From Gammaproteobacteria bacterium (GTDB lineage Bacteria; Pseudomonadota; Gammaproteobacteria; Pseudomonadales; UBA5518): a stretch of DNA of 64,000 bases. The notes below the pieces were generated by a model that had not been told where the DNA came from, did no database searches, and was given only the letters and a program-made list of their open reading frames with translations. Position numbers and translations under genes: made by a program. Positions 54,115-63,753 of the stretch are shown piece after piece (the first letter of the stretch is position 1; the number at the start of each line of letters is the position of its first letter). The DNA is taken from NCBI GenBank assembly GCA_016705365.1, contig JADIYI010000009.1, positions 248,001 to 312,000 on the forward strand, in the 5' to 3' direction.

Positions 54115-55293
54115 GTGAACAAGAACCGGCTGTCCCTGCTGGTTGCCGGCACCGCGCTGCTGTGCGCGGCGCTGGCGGCGGATGTTCAGGCGCGTGCCCG
54201 CGACCTCGGGATTCCGTTCGAGGGCACGCCCGGAGCGCTCGACGCCATCACCGATGTGCGCGGCATCGAGGTTGGCCACCACACCCTGATTTCCGGCGCA
54301 GCCAATGCACCCGACGGCGGACCCGTGGTGCGCAGCGGCGTGACCGCCATCCTGCCACGTGGGCGCAACAATCCGACGGATGCGGTGTTTGCCGGCTGGT
54401 TCAGCCAGAACGGCAACGGCGAGATGAGCGGCACCACCTGGGTCGAGGAATCCGGGCTGATGTACGGCCCGGTGATGATCACCAATACCCACAGCGTCGG
54501 CGTGGTGCGCGATGCGGTGATCGGCTGGGCGCTCGATCGTTTCGATATCGACACCGAGGACTGGTGGTCGCTGCCGGTGGTGGGCGAGACCTGGGACGGC
54601 TGGCTGAACGATATCAACGGCTTTCATGTGCACCCGGAACATGCGCGCCTGGCGCTCGATGGCGCGCGCGGCGGCGCCGTGGCCGAGGGCAACGTCGGCG
54701 GCGGTACCGGCATGATCTGCTACGAATTCAAGGGCGGCATCGGCACCGCATCGCGCCTGGTGCAGGACGAGTCCGGCAACTACACCGTCGGCGTGCTGGT
54801 ACAGGCCAATTTCGGCAGCCGCGAACAACTGCTGGTTGCCGGCGTGCCGGTCGGCCGCGAGATACCCGAGGAGCCGGCTTACGCGGGCCTCGCCGCGAAA
54901 CGCAGCGACCGCGACATGGGCTCGATCATCGCGGTGGTCGCGACCGACGCGCCGCTGCTGCCGCACCAGCTGAAACGCATCGCGCGGCGCGTGAGCATGG
55001 GCATTGCGCGCACCGGCAGCGTGGCCAGCAATTCCTCCGGCGATATCTTTATCGCGTTCTCCACCGCCAACGAGGGCGCGGCACTCGCGAGCGGATTGCC
55101 GGCGCTGAAGATGCTGCCCAACGAACGCATCACGCCGTTCTTCGAAGCCACCGTGTACGCGGTGGAAGAAGCGATCATCAATGCGCTGGTCGCGGCCGAA
55201 ACCATGGACGGCTACGCCGGCCATCGCGCGATCGAATTGCCCGAGGAACGGCTGCGTGCGGTGCTGCGCACGTACAACCGCCTCGACGAGTGA
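54115..55293 (+). CDS. P1 family (DmpA/BapA-like) N-terminal nucleophile aminopeptidase
   Basis: GTG 54115 opens a signal peptide (LLVAGTALLCAALAADVQA), giving 392 residues; the frame is open upstream without similarity. The core begins ARDLGIPFEGTPGALDAITDVRGIEVGHHTL, a hallmark of the DmpA family. The auto-cleavage site lies at N306-S307-S308-G-D, so the beta chain should begin with a nucleophilic Ser, as in BapA where cleavage follows an Asn. These enzymes release N-terminal residues, including beta-alanine or D-amino acids, from small peptides. Export to the periplasm is likely. It is convergent with the second YtcJ gene, 9 bp apart. Confidence 0.88.
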   Translation: MNKNRLSLLVAGTALLCAALAADVQARARDLGIPFEGTPGALDAITDVRGIEVGHHTLISGAANAPDGGPVVRSGVTAILPRGRNNPTDAVFAGWFSQNGNGEMSGTTWVEESGLMYGPVMITNTHSVGVVRDAVIGWALDRFDIDTEDWWSLPVVGETWDGWLNDINGFHVHPEHARLALDGARGGAVAEGNVGGGTGMICYEFKGGIGTASRLVQDESGNYTVGVLVQANFGSREQLLVAGVPVGREIPEEPAYAGLAAKRSDRDMGSIIAVVATDAPLLPHQLKRIARRVSMGIARTGSVASNSSGDIFIAFSTANEGAALASGLPALKMLPNERITPFFEATVYAVEEAIINALVAAETMDGYAGHRAIELPEERLRAVLRTYNRLDE

Positions 55294-55302
55294 GGCGCCG
55301 GA

Positions 55303-57309
55303 TCAGGGACGCACCAGCACCTCTTTCCCATCGAACACGACGCGCAACACCTTCGTGTCGCTGATGCGCCAGGCATCGCCGCGCTCGGCGAGCTGTACCA
55401 GGTTCTGGTCGAGCACGATCAGGTCGGCTTTCTTGCCGGCCTCGATGGAACCCGTCAACGCTTCCTGCCCGAGGGCGCGGGCGCCGTTGATGGTGTAGGC
55501 CGCGATCGCCTCATCGATGCTCAAGCGCTGGGCCGCATTGAGCACCACTTCGGTTGCGCGCTCCGGATCGGCGCGCGTAACCGCCTGCTCGAGATTCACG
55601 AACGGCCGTGGATCACGCTGATCGACCGGGGCATCGCTGCCGGCGGCGACCGTGCCGCCGTTGGCGATGATGCCGCGCGTCGGGTAGACATTGTCCATGT
55701 AGTAGCCCGGCTTATAGAGATCGGCCGCCCCGCCCTCCAGCTGCTCGATAAACGGAATCACCGACATGTCGTAGGGCAGGTTCGGCTCCGACCAGGCGTG
55801 GGTGAACGTGACGACCAGCCCGGCATCGCCAATGCGCTTCTGCTCGTCCGGGTGCACCAGCTGGGCATGAGCGATCGAGTGCGGGCGGGCCGGATCGATG
55901 GCCGGAGATCTTGCGAGTGCATTGACCGCCACCCGCACCGCGCGATCGCCGATGGCATGCATATGCACCGAGAAGCCGGCCTTGCTCATCGCATCGGCAT
56001 ACGCATCGATGAAGGCTTCATCGGCTTCGAGCACGCCGCGGCTCACCGTGCACTGGGCAGGATGGAATCCGTTTTCTGCGACAAACTGCGCCCCGAGCTT
56101 TGGATCCGCGAGTGCCGCCCCTGCCTGCTGGCAGGCCACCGAGCCGGTATCGACGTAGCCCGTGACATCGAAAGTCCCGCTCTCCGGATCACCGCCGAAT
56201 ATTGGCTGGCGGTAGGGCTCGAGCACCGCGGCATTGGGCAGCGTGGGCGGTACCGCCAGCGGATTGCCCTCGATCACGCCATCGACAAAGATCTTGACCG
56301 CATCGGCGCGGATGAGCTTGCTCTCGCGCGCCATTTTCTCGCGCAACGCGGTGAATTCCGTGACCACCGCGGGGATGTCGTCGAGCCCCGGGCGCGCCAT
56401 GATGTCGTCGAAACCCTTGATCAGCGCGGCCCGCATGCGGAAGTGCATCTGCCCGGAATCCTCGAGCGTGCGGAACCACTCGAGGTGGGCGGGATCGGAT
56501 GCCGCATCCATGATCGAGGTGATGCCCTGCTCGCGGAAAACCGTGGCGATCGCCGGCATCAGCGTCGCGGGATCTCCGATCTGGAAAAAGCCCGGCGCAC
56601 CGAGCAGACCGATCGCGCCCTCGGTCAGGCCACCACTCGGTTCACCGTCGCCATCCACCCCCACCAGTTCACGCTGACCGGCAAAGACACCCGCAAGGGT
56701 TTCCCTGGAAAATCCGATGGCCTGGCCGCTGGTATCGCGCGCCCGCGCCAGGGCCAGCGAATTCGCCGCCGCGTGGTGTCCGTCATTGCCACGCAACAGG
56801 ATCGGGTGTTCACTCGAGGCCGCATCGAGCGCGCTGCGCAGCGTCGGGTATTGCGCATCCGGATCGTTGCCAATCGCAAAGCTCCACTGCGGCACTACCA
56901 TCCATTCACCCGGCGCGATCCGGTAACGCTCGATGCATTCCTGCAAAAAACCGACCAGCGCCGCGAGCGGCATCGGCTCGCTCGCCAGGTCGCAGATATC
57001 GGGCTGCACCACGCCGAGCGGATGCACGTGCGCATCGTGCAGCCCGGGCATCATCATGCGGCCCTCGAGATTGACCATCCGCGTATCCGCGCCCTTGTAG
57101 GCAAAAGCATCCGCGTCACTGCCCACGAACTCGATGCGGTCACCGCGCAACGCCACCGCCTGGGCGATATGACGCGCGCCATCCACCGTGTAGACATAAC
57201 CATTGTGGTAGATCGTGTCGGCCACCGGCAGCTTCGGCTCCGGTTCCGCACATCCGCCAACGACAAGCCCGAGGGCCAGCAACAGGGCTCCGCCAAGATT
57301 ACGCATCAT
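55303..57309 (-). CDS. YtcJ-type amidohydrolase lipoprotein (second copy)
   Basis: The 668-residue product starts at tandem ATGs with GGGAG upstream and has a lipoprotein signal ending VVGGC (Cys20). The metal motif is MMMPGLHDAHVHP near residue 92, HMHAIGDRAV lies near 450, and IEAGKKADLIVLDQNL is near the end, as in amidohydrolase_3 enzymes. It is about 80 residues longer than the copy at 17 kb, and the two differ widely in sequence. Its ATG lies 21 bp downstream of an alpha/beta hydrolase stop on the same strand, so the two probably form an operon acting on amides or esters outside the cytoplasm. Confidence 0.87.
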   Translation of the reverse strand: MMRNLGGALLLALGLVVGGCAEPEPKLPVADTIYHNGYVYTVDGARHIAQAVALRGDRIEFVGSDADAFAYKGADTRMVNLEGRMMMPGLHDAHVHPLGVVQPDICDLASEPMPLAALVGFLQECIERYRIAPGEWMVVPQWSFAIGNDPDAQYPTLRSALDAASSEHPILLRGNDGHHAAANSLALARARDTSGQAIGFSRETLAGVFAGQRELVGVDGDGEPSGGLTEGAIGLLGAPGFFQIGDPATLMPAIATVFREQGITSIMDAASDPAHLEWFRTLEDSGQMHFRMRAALIKGFDDIMARPGLDDIPAVVTEFTALREKMARESKLIRADAVKIFVDGVIEGNPLAVPPTLPNAAVLEPYRQPIFGGDPESGTFDVTGYVDTGSVACQQAGAALADPKLGAQFVAENGFHPAQCTVSRGVLEADEAFIDAYADAMSKAGFSVHMHAIGDRAVRVAVNALARSPAIDPARPHSIAHAQLVHPDEQKRIGDAGLVVTFTHAWSEPNLPYDMSVIPFIEQLEGGAADLYKPGYYMDNVYPTRGIIANGGTVAAGSDAPVDQRDPRPFVNLEQAVTRADPERATEVVLNAAQRLSIDEAIAAYTINGARALGQEALTGSIEAGKKADLIVLDQNLVQLAERGDAWRISDTKVLRVVFDGKEVLVRP

Positions 57310-57330
57310 GTACTCCCGTTGTCGTGAGGC

Positions 57331-58254
57331 TCAGGCAGTTGCCGGAGCGATATGGGCATCGAGCCAGCGCAGCAGATCCGCGCTCGCCTGTTCGCGATTG
57401 GTTTCGTTCAGCAGTTCGTGACGCGCCCCGGCGTAAAAACGCCAGGCCACGTTGCGCAGACCCGCGGTGGCGTAGCGACGCAACAGTTCCTGCAGCGCGC
57501 CGAGGTTCTGGTTGATCGGGTCGCATTCGCCGGCAAACACGTACAGCGGCAATTCCTTGGGGATCGTCAGGAAATCCGCCGCGTGCTTCGGGATGCGATT
57601 GTGCTTGATCATGTCGAGCCAGGCACCCGCGCTCAACTCGAAACCACACAGTGGATCGTCGATATATGCCTGCACCTCCTGGTGATCGCGGCTCAGCCAG
57701 TCATAATCCGTGCGCGGGTTCTCGATTCCCTCATTGACGCCCGCCCCCATCATCTCGGCCATCACCCGACTCGGCGTCTCGCGTCCGTTGGCCGCGACCT
57801 CGGCCTCGATCAGCGGCACCAGCTCGCTGAAACCATCGATCAGCGCGGAGCCGCTGAGTATCGCGGCATCGATACTGTCGCCATGTTCGGCAATGTATTG
57901 CTGGGTCATGATCGAACCCATGCTGTGACCCAGCAGCACGACCGGTTCACCAGGGTGATAGTCGCGCGTCCTGTTGACCAGTTGGTGAATATCCGCCACT
58001 GCGCGATTCCAGCCGTCCTGGTCGGCGAATACACCGAGCTTTGCGGCCTGTCCGGTGCGTCCGTGTCCGCGATGATCGAGTGCAGCCACGCCGTAGCCAG
58101 CCTTGTTCAGCACCCCGGCCGCGCGCGCATAGCGTCCCGCGTGTTCGGCCGCGCCATGCGCGATCAGCACGATGGCGCGGCGCTTCTCGATAGGCCAGGC
58201 AGTGAAAAAAATTTCCGTTTGATCGGCGGCGGAAACAAAACTGGATTCGAACAT
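57331..58254 (-). CDS. Alpha/beta hydrolase, monoacylglycerol lipase/lysophospholipase-like
   Basis: The 307-residue product fits the Hydrolase_4 (serine aminopeptidase S33/monoglyceride lipase) group: AIVLIAHGAAEHAGRYA forms the oxyanion region, VAALDHRGHGRT follows, and the nucleophile elbow is LLGHSMGS with the Ser near residue 112. The catalytic Asp lies in VFAGECDPINQN and the His in AGARHELLNE. No signal peptide is seen. It probably hydrolyses monoacylglycerols or lysophospholipids. It is followed after 21 bp by the second YtcJ lipoprotein and is divergent from gabD. Confidence 0.88.
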   Translation of the reverse strand: MFESSFVSAADQTEIFFTAWPIEKRRAIVLIAHGAAEHAGRYARAAGVLNKAGYGVAALDHRGHGRTGQAAKLGVFADQDGWNRAVADIHQLVNRTRDYHPGEPVVLLGHSMGSIMTQQYIAEHGDSIDAAILSGSALIDGFSELVPLIEAEVAANGRETPSRVMAEMMGAGVNEGIENPRTDYDWLSRDHQEVQAYIDDPLCGFELSAGAWLDMIKHNRIPKHAADFLTIPKELPLYVFAGECDPINQNLGALQELLRRYATAGLRNVAWRFYAGARHELLNETNREQASADLLRWLDAHIAPATA

Positions 58255-58356
58255 GCAGGCACCGTGTCCTGGTCAGGGAATTCACGCCAAAGCATAACAG
58301 CTCCGGCGAAAGAGAAGGCTGATTTGCGTGAGCCCAGGATGGTTCAAATATATCGA

Positions 58357-58384
58357 TTGCGGTGATTGGATCAATAGCTAAACT
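58357..58384 (+). promoter_or_regulatory. Candidate gabD promoter
   Basis: TTGCGG (58357-58362) and TAAACT (58379-58384), 16 bp apart, end 24 bp before the gabD start in an AT-richer patch of the divergent region. Confidence 0.4.
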
Positions 58385-58408
58385 GTGCCCACAATCAGGA
58401 GACTACCC

Positions 58409-59872
58409 ATGAATCTGATGCTCAAGGATCCTTCGCTACTGCGCACGCAGGCCTTCGTCGATGGCCGCTGGATCGACGCCGACGGCGGCGAACTGCTCGC
58501 GGTGTTCAACCCCGCGACCGGCGCCACGGTGGCCGAGGTCGCCAAATGCGGCCAGGCCGAGACGCGCCGTGCCATCGAGGCGGCCGAACGCGCGCAGAAA
58601 CCCTGGGCCGCGCGCACGGCCAAGGATCGCGCGGTGCTGCTGCGCAAGCTGTTCGACCTGATGATGGCGAACCAGGACGATCTCGCGCGCATCCTCACCG
58701 CCGAGCAGGGCAAACCGCTGGCCGAGGCGCGCGGAGAAATTGCCTACAGCGCGAACTTCGTCGACTGGTTCTCGGAGGAGGCCAAGAGGGTCTACGGCGA
58801 TACCATCCCGGCACCCGGCACCGACAAGCGGATCGTGGTGATCAAGCAGGCAATCGGGGTGGTGGCCTGCATCACGCCGTGGAATTTCCCCAGCGCCATG
58901 CTCGGGCGCAAGCTCGCACCGGCGCTCGCCGCCGGTTGTGCGGTGGTGTGCAAACCGGCCAACAACACCCCGCTGTCGGCATTCGCGATCGCGGCGCTGG
59001 CCGAGCGCGCCGGTTTCCCGCCCGGCGTGATCAACATGGTGTGCGGACGCACCCGCGAGATCGGCGACGAGATGTGCGCCAACCCGGCGGTGCGCAAGCT
59101 CACCTTTACCGGCTCGACGCCGGTGGGCAAGGAACTGATGGCAAAATGCGCCGCCACGGTGAAGCGCACCTCGATGGAACTCGGCGGCAACGCCCCGTTC
59201 ATCGTGTTCGACGATGCGGATCTCGATGCCGCGGTCACCGGCGCCATCGCCTCCAAGTATCGCAACGCCGGCCAGACCTGTGTCTGTGCCAACCGCATGC
59301 TGGTGCAGGACGGCGTGTACGAGGCTTTCACCGGCAAGCTTGCCGAGGCAATCAAGCAGTTCCGGCTCGGCGACGGCAGCGAGGACGGCATCAACATGGG
59401 CCCGCTGATCGACGAAGGCGCGGCCAACGACGTGCTGGCCTTCGTGGAAGACGCGGTTGCCAAGGGCGCAAAAGTGCTGGCTGGCGGCGGCCGCGGGGCA
59501 CTCGGCGGCAGTTTCGTCGAGCCGACCATCCTCACCGATGTGAACCAGGACATGCGCGTGTTCCAGGAAGAGATCTTCGGCCCGGTCGCGCCGATCTTCC
59601 GCTTTGCTACCGAACAGGAAGCGATCGCGCTGGCCAACGACACGCCGTTCGGGCTGGCCTCGTATTTCTACGCGCGCGACATCGGGCGCATCTGGCGGGT
59701 CGCCGAAGGCCTCGAGTACGGCATCGTCGGCATCAACGAGGGCATCATCTCCACCGAGGTCGCACCGTTCGGCGGCATGAAGGAGTCGGGCTCGGGGCGC
59801 GAGGGATCGCACTACGGCATGGACGATTATCTCGAGATCAAGTACCTGTGCATGGGCGGTATCGACCAATGA
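58409..59872 (+). CDS. gabD: Succinate-semialdehyde dehydrogenase
   Basis: ATG 58409 with AGGAG 8 nt upstream gives 487 residues. It is an aldehyde dehydrogenase with the GabD-like N-terminus LRTQAFVDGRWIDAD and the cofactor segment ITPWNFPSAMLGRK. The general base is Glu257 (MELGGN) and the nucleophile Cys291 in GQTCVCANR, the double-Cys form seen in succinate-semialdehyde dehydrogenases. MKESGSGREGSHYGMDDY ends the protein typically. It oxidises succinate semialdehyde from GabT to succinate with NAD(P)+. It is convergent with the following gene, with 1 bp between stops. Confidence 0.92.
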   Translation: MNLMLKDPSLLRTQAFVDGRWIDADGGELLAVFNPATGATVAEVAKCGQAETRRAIEAAERAQKPWAARTAKDRAVLLRKLFDLMMANQDDLARILTAEQGKPLAEARGEIAYSANFVDWFSEEAKRVYGDTIPAPGTDKRIVVIKQAIGVVACITPWNFPSAMLGRKLAPALAAGCAVVCKPANNTPLSAFAIAALAERAGFPPGVINMVCGRTREIGDEMCANPAVRKLTFTGSTPVGKELMAKCAATVKRTSMELGGNAPFIVFDDADLDAAVTGAIASKYRNAGQTCVCANRMLVQDGVYEAFTGKLAEAIKQFRLGDGSEDGINMGPLIDEGAANDVLAFVEDAVAKGAKVLAGGGRGALGGSFVEPTILTDVNQDMRVFQEEIFGPVAPIFRFATEQEAIALANDTPFGLASYFYARDIGRIWRVAEGLEYGIVGINEGIISTEVAPFGGMKESGSGREGSHYGMDDYLEIKYLCMGGIDQ

Positions 59873-59873
59873 G

Positions 59874-60329
59874 TCACCTGCCAGGCTCGCCCCCCGATTG
59901 TCTGCGGGTGAAGAAAACCTCGAAGCTTTGCTTGGCGACTGCCTGGTAATAGATACCGTAGAGCCGATCGGATGCCGGATCGTAGCGCAGGTCATAGGTC
60001 GAACCGGCATAGCCGCCGGCGCGCAATTCGAAAAACACACGCAGCTTCGCACCATCCGGTACGGCCAGCGCCCGGGAAAATGGTAGCGGATCCGGATTGA
60101 AATACATCGCATCGAGCCTGCCATCGACATCGGCAGCGCGGATCACGATCCGGTAACCGCCATCAGGTCGAACCCACTCGCCCTCGAGCACGCGACTGTC
60201 GACTTTGCCTCTGACCACGGGCGAGGCCATCGGTTGCGCCGCCACGCCGGGCACCGACATCAATCCAAATACCAGGACAAGAACCTGGAGGGCTCCAGCC
60301 TTGACCATCTTTTCGGGCCATCGCAACAC
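59874..60329 (-). CDS. Secreted protein of unknown function
   Basis: GTG 60329 with GGAG 8 nt upstream gives 151 residues; ATG 60308 is an alternative. A signal peptide ends near GVAA. The mature part is a compact beta-rich domain with LEGEWVRPDGGYRIVIRAA, LDAMYFNPDPLPF and YDLRYDPASDRLYGIYYQA, reminiscent of small lipocalin-like or DUF2147-like folds. The spacing suggests a periplasmic binding or scaffolding protein, but no function can be given. It is divergent from the cytochrome c peroxidase gene. Confidence 0.65.
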   Translation of the reverse strand: MLRWPEKMVKAGALQVLVLVFGLMSVPGVAAQPMASPVVRGKVDSRVLEGEWVRPDGGYRIVIRAADVDGRLDAMYFNPDPLPFSRALAVPDGAKLRVFFELRAGGYAGSTYDLRYDPASDRLYGIYYQAVAKQSFEVFFTRRQSGGEPGR

Positions 60330-60574
60330 GTCCGTTTCTCCCGCAACACGGCCAAGATCGCGCAGCTTAACACCCGAGCGCGCCGGCAGTCGGCGCGGAA
60401 CTACCGGGCCAACGTAGTCGGCGCTGGATGATTCGTCCGCCACGGGACAGGCAGGGGCCTTTGTCCAGGAAACTCTTGATCTGGATCGTCCGGGTGGCAC
60501 TTGCGGTGCTGGTCCGGCAACGGCTCGGCCAGCATAATGAGCGTAGGGATTTTCGTGCCGCCAGGGAGCCACTC

Positions 60575-61585
60575 ATGAAACGCAACATGCTTTTTATCGC
60601 CATTGCGACGATGTCCATCGGTCTCGCCCAGATCGCCCCACCGGTTTCCGCGCAGGAGCCGATTCAGCCGATCAAGCCCGCACGCAACATCGACCTGGGG
60701 CTCACCGAGCTTGGCAAGAAGCTCTACTTCGATCCGCGTCTGTCGAAATCCGGCGTCATTTCCTGCAATTCCTGCCACAACCTGTCGATGGGCGGCACCG
60801 ACAACATCCCCAGCTCGGTGGGCGACCAGTGGCAGCAGGGCCCGATCAATTCGCCAACGGTGCTGAATTCCAGTCTGAACATCGCGCAGTTCTGGGACGG
60901 CCGCGCGGCCGACCTGCAGGCGCAGGCCGGCGGGCCCATCGCCAACCCGAAGGAGATGGCGTTCTCCCACTCGCTGGCCGTGGATGTGGTGGCATCGATC
61001 CCGGGTTATGTGCGCGAGTTCAGGCAGGTCTTCGGCAAGGACACGATCACCATTGACGATGTGACCCAGGCCATCGCGGAGTTCGAGAAGACGCTGGTAA
61101 CGCCAAACTCGCGTTTCGACCAGTGGCTGCTGGGCAAGAAAGATGCGCTGAGCACCCAGGAACTGGCAGGCTACAAGCTGTTCAAGGATAGCGGTTGCAT
61201 CGCCTGCCATAACGGCGAAGGCGTGGGCGGCAACTCATTCCAGAAGATGGGTGTCGTGGAACCCTACAAGGCAACCACGGATGCCGAGGGGCGTTCGGCA
61301 GTGACCGGCAAGGATTCCGACCGCTTCAATTTCAAGGTGCCGACGCTGCGCAACGTCGAGCTGAGCTACCCGTACTTCCACGACGGCGCGGCCAACACAC
61401 TGACCGAGGCAGTGGACACCATGGGGCGCCTGCAACTCGGTCGCAGGTTCACGGCGCCGGAAAACGCCAGCATCGTCGCATTTCTGAAGACACTGACCGG
61501 CGATCAGCCACAGCTCATCCTGCCGATCCTGCCACCCTCGACAGACCAGACGCTGCGGCCGACGCCATTTCCGTCAAGGAGTTGA
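60575..61585 (+). CDS. Di-heme cytochrome c peroxidase
   Basis: ATG 60575 with GGAG 7 nt upstream gives 336 residues. A signal peptide (about 1-26) precedes two heme-binding sites, CNSCH near residue 65 and CIACH near residue 210, with the usual spacing of bacterial CcpA/MauG-family enzymes. FWDGRAADLQAQ and NVELSYPYFHDGA are typical CCP segments. It reduces hydrogen peroxide in the periplasm using electrons from small cytochromes. No conversion to a MauG-type role is evident. It appears monocistronic. Confidence 0.92.
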   Translation: MKRNMLFIAIATMSIGLAQIAPPVSAQEPIQPIKPARNIDLGLTELGKKLYFDPRLSKSGVISCNSCHNLSMGGTDNIPSSVGDQWQQGPINSPTVLNSSLNIAQFWDGRAADLQAQAGGPIANPKEMAFSHSLAVDVVASIPGYVREFRQVFGKDTITIDDVTQAIAEFEKTLVTPNSRFDQWLLGKKDALSTQELAGYKLFKDSGCIACHNGEGVGGNSFQKMGVVEPYKATTDAEGRSAVTGKDSDRFNFKVPTLRNVELSYPYFHDGAANTLTEAVDTMGRLQLGRRFTAPENASIVAFLKTLTGDQPQLILPILPPSTDQTLRPTPFPSRS

Positions 61586-61890
61586 GGGCGCAGGCCCGGA
61601 TTGATTGCGCCATAGCAGAGGTTCGATCCGCAGCGATCCATTAACCAGGCCGCCAACCGCGGCATCGCGCGCGGCGGCGGCATTCATTACATCTCCCGGC
61701 AGCAGCCAATCCTCTTCCGGCAACGGCATGCCACAAAACGTGGTCGCTCGCGTGACCACGCAACTGAGCGGCAAGGTTTTGTGTCCATGCGGATTCCGAA
61801 CGCTCGCCTTCACACGCTGCGCTCGAATTCCCCCTGTAACCACTCGAGCGGATCGAAGATAATCCCGCGCATTCACACCAGGGGCAAGCC
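61586..61890. other. Intergenic region without a recognisable gene
   Basis: About 305 bp lie between the cytochrome c peroxidase and the aminopeptidase P genes. Open frames exist on both strands, but none has a good start, ribosome site or recognisable family. I saw no terminator with a T-tract and no clear promoter. Confidence 0.5.
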
Positions 61891-63684
61891 ATGGATACAC
61901 CGCAGATCCGCGCGCGGCTCGGCGCCGTGCGCTGCGCAATGCACCGCGCTGGCATCGATGCGCTGATCGTGCCGCGTGCCGATGAATACCTCGGCGAATA
62001 CCTTCCCCCACACAACGAGCGGCTGCGCTGGATCAGCGGTTTCAGTGGCTCGGCGGGCGTGGTGATCGTGCTCGCCGACAGCGCGGCGATCTTTGTCGAC
62101 GGCCGTTACACGGTTCAGGTGCGTCAGCAGGTGCCGGCCGATCTGTTCGAGTTCCTGCACCTGGTCGAGGAGCCGCACGCGCGCTGGCTCGGCAAACGCC
62201 TCGGTGCCGGCAAACGGGTCGGCTACGATTCGCGCCTGCACACGCTGTCATGGCAACGCCGGACCAGCGAAGTGCTCGAGGAATGCTCCGTCGCACTGGT
62301 AACGCTGGAGGAGAACCCGATCGATCGTGCCTGGCACGACCGGCCTATACCCGAAATCCATCCTGCCGTACTGCTGGACCAGCGCTTCACGGGGCGTGCA
62401 AGCCTCGACAAGCGGCGTGAAATCGGGGCGCTGATCACGGGGAAAGGTGCCGACGCGGCATTGATCTTTGCCGCCGATTCGATTGCGTGGCTGCTGAACA
62501 TCCGCGGCAGCGATGTGCCGCATATGCCGGTGGTGCTCGGTTATGCCCTGCTCGCGGCGGACGGCGGCATGCGGTTTTTCACCGATATCGCAAAAATTCC
62601 GCCGGGTTTTGAAGCGCATGTCGGGCCGGGTGTCGAAGTCCTCGCGCAAGCCCGATATGCGCAGGCTCTGGCATCGCTGGGTGGACAGAAAATCCTCGCC
62701 GATCCCGATACCGCCAATGCCTGGTGCCAGCTGCTGCTCGAGAGTTCGGGTGCCCGCCTGATTGCGACGCCCGATCCGGTGCTGCTGCCCAAGGCGTGCA
62801 AGAACGCCGCCGAGATCGACGGCATGCGCCGCGCCCATATCCGCGACGCGGTTGCCGAATGCCGCTTTCTCGCCTGGCTGGATGCCGAAGTCACTGCGGG
62901 GCGTCTACACGACGAGGCAATGCTATGCGAGCGCCTGTTCGAATTCCGCGCCGACGACGAGCTGTTCCGCGACCTGAGCTTCGATACCATCTCGGCCGCC
63001 GGCGGTAATGCCGCGATGTGCCATTACCGGCATTCGGATACCGATCCGGGGCGACTCTCGATGAACAGCGTCTACCTCGTCGACAGCGGCGCCCAGTATC
63101 TCGACGGTACCACCGATATCACGCGCACGGTCGCGATCGGCGACCCCGGCGCCGAGATCAGGCGTCTTGCAACATTGGTGCTGAAGGGGCATATCGCGCT
63201 CGACCAGGCGCGCTTCCCCAAGGGCACCACCGGCACCCAGCTCGATGTGCTGGCGCGCCAGTACCTGTGGCAGCAGGGCTTCGACTATGACCACGGCACC
63301 GGGCATGGCGTCGGCAGCTTCCTGAGCGTGCACGAGGGGCCGCAACGCATCGGCAAAGGCTGGAACGCGACCGCACTCGCCCCCGGCATGGTGATCAGCA
63401 ATGAACCGGGTTATTACAAGGCCGGTTGCTATGGCATCCGCCACGAGAACCTGCTGCTGGTCACTGAACTCGAAGTACCCGCCGGCAGCGACCAGCCCAT
63501 GTACGGCTTCGAGGCGCTCACCCTGGTGCCCTTCGATCGGCGCCTGAGCGACCGCACGCTGCTCGATGCCACCGAGATCGCATGGCTGAACCGCTATCAC
63601 CGGCGCGTCGCGACGACCATCGCTCCGCTGCTCGACGGGAGCGACCGCGAGTGGCTGCTCCAGGCAACCCGCGCCCTGGATTGA
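61891..63684 (+). CDS. Xaa-Pro aminopeptidase, M24B family (long three-domain type)
   Basis: The 597-residue product has the three-domain layout of eukaryote-like aminopeptidase P1: two creatinase-like N-terminal domains (IDALIVPRADEYLGEYLP, FVDGRYTVQVRQQV) and a pita-bread catalytic domain. The dinuclear metal ligands are Asp398, Asp409 (in DGTTDITRT), His472 (GTGHGVG), Glu505 (SNEPGYY) and Glu519 (RHENLL), all present. It cleaves N-terminal residues followed by proline. No signal peptide is seen, so it should be cytoplasmic. A perfect hairpin repeat begins just after its stop. Confidence 0.93.
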   Translation: MDTPQIRARLGAVRCAMHRAGIDALIVPRADEYLGEYLPPHNERLRWISGFSGSAGVVIVLADSAAIFVDGRYTVQVRQQVPADLFEFLHLVEEPHARWLGKRLGAGKRVGYDSRLHTLSWQRRTSEVLEECSVALVTLEENPIDRAWHDRPIPEIHPAVLLDQRFTGRASLDKRREIGALITGKGADAALIFAADSIAWLLNIRGSDVPHMPVVLGYALLAADGGMRFFTDIAKIPPGFEAHVGPGVEVLAQARYAQALASLGGQKILADPDTANAWCQLLLESSGARLIATPDPVLLPKACKNAAEIDGMRRAHIRDAVAECRFLAWLDAEVTAGRLHDEAMLCERLFEFRADDELFRDLSFDTISAAGGNAAMCHYRHSDTDPGRLSMNSVYLVDSGAQYLDGTTDITRTVAIGDPGAEIRRLATLVLKGHIALDQARFPKGTTGTQLDVLARQYLWQQGFDYDHGTGHGVGSFLSVHEGPQRIGKGWNATALAPGMVISNEPGYYKAGCYGIRHENLLLVTELEVPAGSDQPMYGFEALTLVPFDRRLSDRTLLDATEIAWLNRYHRRVATTIAPLLDGSDREWLLQATRALD

Positions 63685-63753
63685 ATTAAACGGGGTCAGT
63701 TAAACGGGGTCAGAGTCAATTTCTTTTCAGAAATTGACTCTGACCCCGTTTAA
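63685..63753. repeat. Perfect 25-bp inverted repeat with a tandem half-copy (REP/MITE-like)
   Basis: The arms 63700-63724 and 63729-63753 are perfect reverse complements of 25 bp with a 4-nt loop (TTTC). Immediately before lies an extra 14-bp copy of the arm start, TTAAACGGGGTCAG (63686-63699). The motif TGACCCCGTTTAA is one I have seen around REP-associated tyrosine transposases and scattered in other genomes. The stop codon TAA of the downstream hydrolase (63750-63752) is inside the right arm. It might also act as a bidirectional transcription terminator between convergent genes. Confidence 0.75.

Noticed and set aside
61574..62011. A 145-codon minus-strand frame across the gap before the aminopeptidase P gene
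   Set aside because: It overlaps both neighbouring genes, lacks a ribosome site and shows no family I recognise.
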